A stretch of 64,000 nt of DNA from an uncultured Elusimicrobia bacterium (GTDB lineage Bacteria; Elusimicrobiota; Elusimicrobia; Elusimicrobiales; UBA9959), in contig CAIRNJ010000004.1 of the NCBI GenBank assembly GCA_903879915.1, positions 1 through 64,000 of the forward strand, written 5' to 3'. Below, piece after piece: positions 1 through 7,108 of the stretch (positions are counted from its first letter, which is position 1; each line of letters opens with the position of its first letter). The notes under the pieces are model-generated. The model was not told the origin of the DNA and ran no database searches. It saw only the letters and a list, made by a program, of their open reading frames with translations. The position numbers and the translations under genes are program-made.

Positions 1-1
1 C

Positions 2-163
2 CTGCAGGGTTATAAAACCATAGTGCAGATATCTACCGCGGCGATAGATACCGACCTGCAAGGTTATAAAACCACGGTACAGGTATCAACCGCGGCAATC
101 AACGCCGACCTGCAGGGTTATAAAACCACAGTGCAGATATCCACCGCCGCGCTCAACTCTGAT
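2..163 (+). repeat. 54-bp tandem repeats encoding 18-residue units
   Basis: Three consecutive units start at 2, 56 and 110, each coding for a variant of LQGYKTTVQISTAAINAD. Two more units occur at 1382 and 1436, with degenerate ones following. The period is exactly 54 bp and in frame, so this is a protein repeat and not a CRISPR array. Confidence 0.85.
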
Positions 164-3100
164 CTGCAAACCTACAAGACTGTGGTGGCCTTGGATACCA
201 CCACCCTGCAGAATGTGAAAGCGGACAACAGCGCGGTGGTTCATTCTACCGGCGATGTTATGACCGGCGGCTTAGTGATGGCCAACAGTTCCACCATAAC
301 AGTAACCGGCAGCGCTTTCAGCGTAGGCGGCTCCACGCTGGTAGTAACCGCAGGCAACGTCGGCATCGGGACGGCGGCGCCGGGCTCATTGCTGGACGTG
401 AACGGCACGGCGCAGCTTCACGGGGCAAGCGGCGGTACCGGGCTTTATGTTAATGGCAGCGGCAATGTCGGCATCGGTACTACGGCGCCGGTCGCCAAAC
501 TTGATTTGGGGACATCTGGAGTAGCCCAAACTTTTTCATCAGGAGGATTAGGTTGGGGCGGCTCAACAAACACTGCTGGTTTCAGAACCGCGTGGAGCAC
601 CGGTTATGGAGCAAGTTTTGAGGCTTGGGATCCCGCCGCGCCGAAATGGGGTATTTATAAGTGGAATACAACTACTCCAGCCGTAGTAATGCAAGGGCAG
701 TATGACACTACAGACATTAATTTTACAGGCAGCGTCGGTATCGGGACGGTAGCGCCGTTGTCTAAATTAGATGTTTTGGACGGCTCAATAACGGTCAGAG
801 GGATGAATGCCGGCCTGGTGTTCGAAGACGCGAGCCGTGTAATAGCTCCGGAAACGACAGTTGACCTGGGCGCCGGCATACGGGTGTCCACCAATGTTTA
901 TATAGTAGGGTTCTCTTCCGCCGCCAAGTATTACGGCGACGGGTCCGGCCTTACCGGCGTAACTGTTGCGTCTCCGGTTGGTTCCGAATTATCAAGCGCT
1001 AATATTTGGGTCGGGAACGCCTCTAATAAGGCGACGGCGACAGGTTTGCTCGGTGACGTAACAATAAACAATACCGGTGTGACGGCGATAGGCGCCGGCA
1101 AAGTTACCAACGCGATGCTTGCCGGTTCGATAGCCGACAGCAATCTGGCTACAATAACCACTTCAGGCAAGGTGTCCAATTCCGCCACCACTGCGGCAAG
1201 CGCCAATACGGCCAATGCTATAGTGGCGCGCGACGTCTCCGGCAATTTCACCGCGGGTGTTATCACTGCAACCGCCTACTTGGGCAGCGGCGCCGGCCTG
1301 GCCGGAGTTATCTACTCCACCGCCGCGCTGCAAACCCAGATAAACGATGTTGCTGTTTCCACCGGAGCTATCAATGCTGACCTGCAGGGTTATAAAACCA
1401 CGGTACAGATATCTACCGCGGCGATAAATACTGACCTGCAGACGTATAAAACCACGGTGCAGCTATCCACTGCCGGGATAGTAGTCAACTTGACCAATGT
1501 AGCTGTGTCTACCGGCATGATCAATGCCGACCTGCAGTTCTATAAGAATACGGTGCAGACGTCCACTGCCGGAATAGTCAACAATCTCAATAGCGTTGCT
1601 GCGTCAACCGGCGCAATTAACACTGACTTGCAGTCCTACAAGACCACCGTGTCCGCGGCTACCACCACCCTGCAGAATGTGAAGGCGGACAACAGCGCGG
1701 TGGTCCATTCAACCGGCGACGTTATGACCGGCGGCCTCGTAATGGCTAACAATTCCACCATAACAGTAACCGGAAGCGCTTTCAGCGTGGGTGGTTCCAC
1801 GCTGGTCGTTGTGAACGGCAATGTTGGCATCGGAACCAATAACCCGACCGCGTTCATGTTGGACGTGAACGGCAGTATGGGGCCGGATTCTAATGATGTC
1901 TATGACATTGGGGCGTCTAACAGGAATTGGAACCGGGTTTATGTCTCTACCGTTATCGCCACAAATGTCAGCGCCACGAACGTATACGCCACATCCGTTA
2001 ACGCCGCAACTTTCAGCGGCGGTTTTGCTCCGGCCGGCTTTGTTGCCGGGCCGGTAGTATTCGGCGGCGCAGGTGGTGCCTTGGCGCAGAATAGCGCGCT
2101 TTTCTGGGATAACAACAATAAGTATCTTGGTGTTGGCGCGCAGAATCCGGTAAGCAAGCTCAATATAAGCAGCGGAACACTGACGATCGACGGAAATGTT
2201 TCAAATTCCATAATTGTGAGCGGCAGCGTCGGTATCGGAACTGCCAATCCTTTGGCGAAGTTGGATGTAAATGGATCTATTATAGCGAACCATGGAAATG
2301 GGTTGATCGCTCGCGGCGAGCCGGACCAACAGATTTACATATCTCATGACGGCAGCAAAGGAATAGTCAGTACCAGTTATTATACGTCCGGTATCGATAC
2401 CCCGCTTACCTTCGTAACTGCCAGTCAGGAACATGTCAGAATAGATACGAAAGGCAATGTGGGCGTCGGCACGGAGTGGCCGCAGGCAAGGCTGCATGTG
2501 GTTTCCACTTCAACAACCGACTCCGCGGTCTTTATAGTCAGCCACGCCCTTACCGGATACGGTCTTTTTGTCTCAACGAGCGCCAATGTCGGCGTCGGGA
2601 CTACGAGTCCGGCTGCTAAACTGGATGTGCAGGGTGGAAGTATTAATGCTCAATACGCGGTAAGTGCGACTAGCGGTGTGTTCTCGACCGCGCTGACCGT
2701 GGGCGGGAACGATGTGCTCACCACCGCGAGCGGCGCGGTGTTCCTGGCTTCAACGCAGACCTTTACCGGGTCGAATACGTTCAAGGATATCACCGCCGTC
2801 ACAATTAATGCCTCTTCCGCAGCGTTTACCGGCAACGACGGCGTTTACGGCCTGACAGTTTCGTCCAATGTTTCGCTGGCCGGCGCGCTTTATTCTGCTA
2901 ACGGGAACGTGGGCGTAGGGACCGCCAATCCGGCGGCGGCGCTGGACGTGAACGGACAGGTTAAGATAAGCGGCGGCGCGCCGGGCGCGAACAAAGTGTT
3001 GACGTCCGATGCGGGCGGGCTTGCTACCTGGCAGGTGGCCCCCAGTACCTTCTCGATCGGCGACAGCTATGGCGGCGGTAAGATATTCTGGATAGACCCG

Positions 3101-5665
3101 TTCGGGAAGCAAGTCCTGATCGCCTCTCAAGAGGACCAGAATGCAGGTGCATTTGTAAAGTGGTCCAACAACTCAAACACAACAGGGGCGACCTATGACG
3201 GTATTTACGCCGGGAAAGCTAATACCGTTCTGATAACCGCCAGCCAGGGAGCAGGCAATTACGCCGCGCGAATATGCTCCGATTACAGCGTTACTGTGAA
3301 TAACGAGTATTACGACGACTGGTATTTGCCCTCACAGTACGAACTAATGTTGTTGAATGCCCAAAAAAATGTGATCGGAGGTACTCTTAGTAACGCCTAT
3401 CACTGGAGTTCTACCGAGGAGACGTCTACATACTCAAAGGACGTGAACTTCTTCACTGATTCCCCGTCCAACAACCCTAAAACTCTCGAAGAACCCTTCC
3501 GTTGCGTCCGCGCCGGTCCGGCTACGTATATCGGGAATGTGCCCACGAACGCGGAAACCGTGACCGACGGGGCGTATGTATCGTCCACCCAAACCTTCAC
3601 CGGTTTAAATACCTTCAGAAATATAACCGCAGCCGCGCTTAACGCCTCTTCCGCCACGCTTACCGGCAACGGCGGCGTTTACGGGCTTACGGTTTCATCC
3701 AATGTCTCACTGGCCGGCGCGTTCTATACGGCCAACGGCAGAATAGGTATAGGCGCTGCGGCGCCGGCGGCCAGGCTGGATGTTATCGAGTCCGATACCG
3801 CCAATTCTGCGTACACGCTGCGCGTGGGCACGGGGACGGCCGACTACAGCGTAGTGGTTACTACGCGCGGCTGGGTGGGGTTGGGCAACAGGGATCCCAA
3901 AGGCCGCCTGCACCTTGTCGGTTCGGGGGAGGATTCCGGCATTATCATCGAGAACGTGTCGGCCCCGGAGAACGACCTATGGAACGGGCCGTGGATCGGC
4001 TCGGTAAGGGCGCGGAACACGGCGCCGGGGACAGTGGGAGTTGATGACGGGCTTGGCGCCTTCATTTTTATGGGCAACGACGGTGTTGACGGGGCGCAGG
4101 GGCCGTTCACTAACGCTTCCGCCATCAGGGCCGCGGTGGACGGGGCGGTGGCGGACAACAGCGTACCCGGCAGGCTGGAATTCTACACTTCTCCCGGCGC
4201 CGCCGGTTTGGTTGCGCGGCTGGTCATAAAGAACGACGGCTCGGTGGGTATTTCCACCGGCAACCCGCAGGCCGCGCTGGACGTGGTCTCCACCGGCACC
4301 GGGGCGGGCTATTACGCCCAGATCTGGCGCAATTCCAGCGGGCTCGCCGTGGCCACCATGACGGCCGACGGTCAGCTTTACGCTAACCTGGGCAACGACG
4401 GGCTGGGCAATCATATAGCTACCACTTCCCTGGATATGGCGGGGTATGCGGTAGTGAACGTGTCGACCATAGGGTTCACGGGGCTGGACGGCGGCATTGT
4501 CCTTGCGCCTTACCTGGACAAGACCAGGAACTACGCCTATTCGCAGGGCGTAGCCATAGGCAGCAACACTTACGACAATTACAGTTCCGGCGTGGGCATC
4601 GGCTACAACGCCTACGGCAACAGCGGCAACGGCGTGGGCGTGGGTTACGGCGCCAACAACAATAATAGCAGCGGCGTAGGCATAGGCAATAACGCCTCCG
4701 GCAACGCCACTTTCGGCGTGGGCGTGGGCAACGACAGTTCCGGGAACGGCCCTTTCGGCGTGGGCGTCGGCAATAACGCCTCCGGCAACAGCAACTTCGG
4801 CGTGGGTATGGGTTCGGGCGCTTCCGGCAATACTGATCATGCCGTGGGTATAGGCGCTTATTCGAGTAGTAACAAACCTTACGGCAGCGCGCTGGGCGCG
4901 TATTCCTACGCGGCCTCGTCGTCGGTGGCGCTGGGTTCCTACGCCAAAGCGAACGCCAAAGAGAGCATAGCCATCGGCGCGGGCACGGTTAATAACGATG
5001 AGGGGACGGCTAATTTCGGCGCGTATTCGATAAATACTTCAAGCAGTATTAACGCCTACGCGCTGAAGATCTCCACCGGCTTCGGGCCCATACTTGCCGT
5101 TTCGAGCGCCGGGGTGAAGATAGGCGACCTTTCCTATTCTTCGGAATCGCTGCTGAGCGTGCAGGGGCTGGCGACGGATAAGAACTTCGGGCTGGAGGAT
5201 ATCAGCCTTGGCCTGGAAACCATTATGCGCACCAAGGGCACCGGTCTGGAAGACATAGTGGCCGGCGGTAATTTCGAGGTGGACGTTGCAGGCTCGGACC
5301 AGGCCAGCCTGGTGGGCGGTCTGCGCACCTCCCTGCGCTTCAACTCGCTGTCGCATACTAAACAGGCTATAGGGCTGATGGTGGATTCTTTGTCCAATTC
5401 CGGTACGATAGATACTACCTACGGTATCTATATCGGCACCATGACCGCCGGAACGCAGACAAATGTTCCTTATGCGCTATATTCGGCGGATAAGAATGCG
5501 GTCGGTTATTTTGCCGGTAAAGTCGGGATCGGGACGGATACCCCGGCGGCGAAGCTGGAAGTGACCGGCGGGGCCATAAAAGCTACCGGCGGCCTGATAA
5601 TTGAAACCAGAACGTCCGACCCCGTAGTGCCGGTTACCGGGCAGATGTGGCTGCGGGTGGATTGA
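2..5665 (+). CDS. Large secreted repeat protein with DUF1566 insert and YadA-head-like repeats (5' partial)
   Basis: The reading frame is open from base 2, so the true start and any signal peptide lie before the window; about 1887 residues are visible. It opens with 18-residue LQGYKTTVQ-type repeats (54 bp), followed by many units of the form SVGGSTLVV..GNVGIGT..P..LDVNG, a tail-fibre-like module. Bases 3050-3540 encode a DUF1566/Lcl-type domain (WYLPSQYELM, YHWSSTEE, FRCVRAG), a family related to C-type-lectin folds. Bases 4570-4990 encode about eight 14-residue GVGIGNNASGN repeats followed by SVALGSYAKA, resembling the YadA left-handed beta-roll head. No YadA membrane anchor and no peptidase S74 chaperone is present at the C-terminus, which ends GQMWLRVD. 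Likely an extracellular fibre or adhesin; partner and export route are unknown. It precedes the coupled cluster that begins at 5754. Confidence 0.85.
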   Translation: MQGYKTIVQISTAAIDTDLQGYKTTVQVSTAAINADLQGYKTTVQISTAALNSDLQTYKTVVALDTTTLQNVKADNSAVVHSTGDVMTGGLVMANSSTITVTGSAFSVGGSTLVVTAGNVGIGTAAPGSLLDVNGTAQLHGASGGTGLYVNGSGNVGIGTTAPVAKLDLGTSGVAQTFSSGGLGWGGSTNTAGFRTAWSTGYGASFEAWDPAAPKWGIYKWNTTTPAVVMQGQYDTTDINFTGSVGIGTVAPLSKLDVLDGSITVRGMNAGLVFEDASRVIAPETTVDLGAGIRVSTNVYIVGFSSAAKYYGDGSGLTGVTVASPVGSELSSANIWVGNASNKATATGLLGDVTINNTGVTAIGAGKVTNAMLAGSIADSNLATITTSGKVSNSATTAASANTANAIVARDVSGNFTAGVITATAYLGSGAGLAGVIYSTAALQTQINDVAVSTGAINADLQGYKTTVQISTAAINTDLQTYKTTVQLSTAGIVVNLTNVAVSTGMINADLQFYKNTVQTSTAGIVNNLNSVAASTGAINTDLQSYKTTVSAATTTLQNVKADNSAVVHSTGDVMTGGLVMANNSTITVTGSAFSVGGSTLVVVNGNVGIGTNNPTAFMLDVNGSMGPDSNDVYDIGASNRNWNRVYVSTVIATNVSATNVYATSVNAATFSGGFAPAGFVAGPVVFGGAGGALAQNSALFWDNNNKYLGVGAQNPVSKLNISSGTLTIDGNVSNSIIVSGSVGIGTANPLAKLDVNGSIIANHGNGLIARGEPDQQIYISHDGSKGIVSTSYYTSGIDTPLTFVTASQEHVRIDTKGNVGVGTEWPQARLHVVSTSTTDSAVFIVSHALTGYGLFVSTSANVGVGTTSPAAKLDVQGGSINAQYAVSATSGVFSTALTVGGNDVLTTASGAVFLASTQTFTGSNTFKDITAVTINASSAAFTGNDGVYGLTVSSNVSLAGALYSANGNVGVGTANPAAALDVNGQVKISGGAPGANKVLTSDAGGLATWQVAPSTFSIGDSYGGGKIFWIDPFGKQVLIASQEDQNAGAFVKWSNNSNTTGATYDGIYAGKANTVLITASQGAGNYAARICSDYSVTVNNEYYDDWYLPSQYELMLLNAQKNVIGGTLSNAYHWSSTEETSTYSKDVNFFTDSPSNNPKTLEEPFRCVRAGPATYIGNVPTNAETVTDGAYVSSTQTFTGLNTFRNITAAALNASSATLTGNGGVYGLTVSSNVSLAGAFYTANGRIGIGAAAPAARLDVIESDTANSAYTLRVGTGTADYSVVVTTRGWVGLGNRDPKGRLHLVGSGEDSGIIIENVSAPENDLWNGPWIGSVRARNTAPGTVGVDDGLGAFIFMGNDGVDGAQGPFTNASAIRAAVDGAVADNSVPGRLEFYTSPGAAGLVARLVIKNDGSVGISTGNPQAALDVVSTGTGAGYYAQIWRNSSGLAVATMTADGQLYANLGNDGLGNHIATTSLDMAGYAVVNVSTIGFTGLDGGIVLAPYLDKTRNYAYSQGVAIGSNTYDNYSSGVGIGYNAYGNSGNGVGVGYGANNNNSSGVGIGNNASGNATFGVGVGNDSSGNGPFGVGVGNNASGNSNFGVGMGSGASGNTDHAVGIGAYSSSNKPYGSALGAYSYAASSSVALGSYAKANAKESIAIGAGTVNNDEGTANFGAYSINTSSSINAYALKISTGFGPILAVSSAGVKIGDLSYSSESLLSVQGLATDKNFGLEDISLGLETIMRTKGTGLEDIVAGGNFEVDVAGSDQASLVGGLRTSLRFNSLSHTKQAIGLMVDSLSNSGTIDTTYGIYIGTMTAGTQTNVPYALYSADKNAVGYFAGKVGIGTDTPAAKLEVTGGAIKATGGLIIETRTSDPVVPVTGQMWLRVD
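198..350 (+). repeat. Internal duplication within the first gene (copy 1)
   Basis: About 150 bp coding for LQNVKADNSAVVHSTGD..MTGGLVMA..STITVTGSAFSVGGSTLVV is repeated almost unchanged at 1662-1814, an offset of 1464 bp. Each copy follows a run of 18-residue repeats, so a whole repeat-plus-module block appears to have been duplicated. Confidence 0.8.
1662..1814 (+). repeat. Internal duplication within the first gene (copy 2)
   Basis: Second copy of the segment at 198-350, with only scattered differences at base level. It is followed by the same GNVGIGT entry into the next fibre module. Confidence 0.8.
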
Positions 5666-5753
5666 ACGGGTGGCGTGTACGCAGCGTGGCTCTTTTAGCG
5701 GGCGGTTGGGCAGGCGTTTATGCTGTGCCTGTGTTGTAAGGTGAATTATCTTT

Positions 5754-5921
5754 ATGAAAAAGAAGGGCTTGTACTCTAAGGATAGCTCAAATAAACGGAA
5801 TTTGCGCGCGCTGGCAAGGGCTATTATGCGTATGCCGTGCAACCGCAATAACGCCGATAAACTTTATGTTTATGAAAGCCAGCGGATCTACGCCGCTTAC
5901 TTCAAGGAGGTCGGCAAGTGA
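5754..5921 (+). CDS. Small basic protein of unknown function, 55 aa
   Basis: An ATG preceded by AAGGTGA opens a 55-residue frame starting MKKKGLYSKD and ending YAAYFKEVGK. Its TGA stop overlaps the GTG start of the next gene (GTGA), so the two are probably translationally coupled. The product is rich in Lys, Arg and Asn, with no signal peptide or membrane segment, so it is probably cytoplasmic. I do not recognise the family. The coupling suggests a partner of the nucleotidyltransferase-like protein downstream, for example an antitoxin-like or regulatory subunit; that is inference only. It is too short for many gene callers. Confidence 0.55.
   Translation: MKKKGLYSKDSSNKRNLRALARAIMRMPCNRNNADKLYVYESQRIYAAYFKEVGK
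5904..5910 (+). promoter_or_regulatory. Strong ribosome-binding site fixing a GTG start
   Basis: AAGGAGG lies seven bases before the GTG at 5918 and inside the 3' end of the 55-codon ORF. It supports GTG as the true start of the nucleotidyltransferase gene and coupled translation of the pair. Confidence 0.75.
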
Positions 5922-6448
5922 CTTCTGCTAATCCGTATCTTGCGCTTATCGGCAAACTGCGCCGCAGAAAGGTGCGTTTTGTTCTGGTGGGCGTTTTTGG
6001 CATAAACCATTACGCCGCCGGTCCTGCGTTGGCGTTTTCCACCCTGGATTGCGACATTCTGGTAGAGCCGAAGCCTGGAAATTTATTGCGGACTTTACTG
6101 ATACTGGAAGCGGATGGCTATGATCTGGGAACCAATGGGGAACCTCTGGGCGCTCTGGACCTTTGGCTTGCGCGCAGAATAATACGGAATAAGGCGTCTG
6201 TTTCAGCCACAAAAGAAAAGGCGGCGCAGGTCGATATCCTTATCAGCGTTGCAGGGTACACTTTTTTCAGACTTTACGCAGGCAGGCGTTTATTCAAGGC
6301 CGGCAGCACATCCGTGCCGGTGGCCAGCCTGGCGCATCTCATCGAGTCAAAAAGGAAATGCGGCCGGAAGAAAGACCTGGAATTTTTGCGCATCTATGAG
6401 GCCCAGCTCGGCCGGCTGGTAAATAAACGCGGCGGTGGCATATTATGA
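5918..6448 (+). CDS. Nucleotidyltransferase-fold protein (AbiEii/DUF6036-like)
   Basis: 176 residues from a GTG start with an excellent Shine-Dalgarno. Near residues 20-50 the motif FVLVGVFGINHYA is followed by STLDCDILVEP, matching the minimal nucleotidyltransferase pattern of a glycine loop followed by D-x-D. The C-terminal LAHLIESKRKCGRKKDLEFL resembles the K..gR.kD helix of DUF6036/AbiEii-like proteins. Such families include toxins of type IV toxin-antitoxin pairs and RNA- or protein-modifying nucleotidyltransferases; which activity applies here is unknown. The usual GG/GS of the loop is GV, so activity may be altered. It overlaps the 55-codon ORF by 4 bp and the next fibre gene by 4 bp (ATGA). 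An intracellular enzyme between secreted-fibre genes is unexpected. Confidence 0.6.
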   Translation: MTSANPYLALIGKLRRRKVRFVLVGVFGINHYAAGPALAFSTLDCDILVEPKPGNLLRTLLILEADGYDLGTNGEPLGALDLWLARRIIRNKASVSATKEKAAQVDILISVAGYTFFRLYAGRRLFKAGSTSVPVASLAHLIESKRKCGRKKDLEFLRIYEAQLGRLVNKRGGGIL

Positions 6449-7095
6449 AAAAGCCAAAACTGATTAGCGGTCTTTTTACAATTATCCTGTTCCTGGGGGT
6501 TCCCGGTCGCTTTTTCGCGGAAGACGCGGAGGTGAAGCTTAATTCCAACGACGGCTCCACCAAGATGATAGTCCAAGACAAGGACGCCAAGACCGTCTCC
6601 AGCTTCGATTCGGCCGGGAACCTTGTGGTTTCCGGTACGGCGACTGTGGCTGGTTCAAAATTCTCGGTTGGCGGCGCTACTCTTGTTGTTGCCAGCGGCA
6701 ATGTCGGTATAGGAACTACGAATCCGGGAGCGAAACTGGATGTTAATGGCAGCGCAAAGATCTCACGGTATCTTACCCAGGCCGCTGACACTGGCATTAC
6801 ACTTTCAACCGCCGATTTCGGTGCTACCATCACGGTGAACAGCGGCGCTACGCAGACCGTTGCCCTGCCTGCGGTAACAGCAAGCGATCTGGGCGCGCAG
6901 TTCACTATAGTGAAACAAGGCGTGGGAACGGTTATTGTACAGGCGGCGGGGGGTACTTCCATAGCGGATTCCACCAGCGGCGGAACGATCTACAATAATT
7001 CGGCGACTGAAACATACGCCACCATAACATTGCGCCTGACCAGCAGCACGATGTGGTCGATACTTGGCGGAAATGGTTCCTGGACTACTAATTAA
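6445..7095 (+). CDS. Short secreted fibre protein, cassette-a N-terminus
   Basis: 216 residues with a signal peptide (MKKPKLISGLFTIILFLGVPGRFFA, cleavage after about residue 25). The mature N-terminus EDAEVKLNSNDGSTKMIVQD through AGSKFSVGG is nearly identical in protein and DNA to the start of the 1177-residue protein at 9216. A single GNVGIGTTNPGAKLDVNGS module follows, then a beta-rich C-terminal domain (residues about 110-216) with TITVNSGATQTVALP and FTIVKQGVGTVIVQ, reminiscent of the closing domain of phage tail spikes and fibres. Its ATG overlaps the stop of the preceding gene (ATGA) and there is no independent Shine-Dalgarno, so it probably depends on translational coupling. Probably a surface or fibre component; receptor unknown. 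Confidence 0.75.
   Translation: MKKPKLISGLFTIILFLGVPGRFFAEDAEVKLNSNDGSTKMIVQDKDAKTVSSFDSAGNLVVSGTATVAGSKFSVGGATLVVASGNVGIGTTNPGAKLDVNGSAKISRYLTQAADTGITLSTADFGATITVNSGATQTVALPAVTASDLGAQFTIVKQGVGTVIVQAAGGTSIADSTSGGTIYNNSATETYATITLRLTSSTMWSILGGNGSWTTN
6526..6634 (+). repeat. Cassette a, copy 1 (shared N-terminal coding segment)
   Basis: About 110 bp starting GCGGAGGTGAAGCTTAATTC is repeated almost base for base at 9297-9405. Both copies sit directly after the signal peptide of a fibre gene. Confidence 0.85.
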
Positions 7096-7108
7096 GAGGG
7101 TAATTGTT

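Noticed and set aside
1-163. Possible CRISPR-like array from regular 54-bp repeats
   Set aside because: Repeats are contiguous, in frame and degenerate, with no unique spacers.
3977-4840. 287-codon minus-strand frame with periodic HAHAE-type repeats
   Set aside because: The periodicity mirrors the 14-residue YadA-like repeats on the plus strand; it has no start context or signal peptide.
7064-7108. Upstream start for the lectin-like gene
   Set aside because: It overlaps the preceding gene and would bury the signal peptide; ATG 7109 has AGAGGG upstream.
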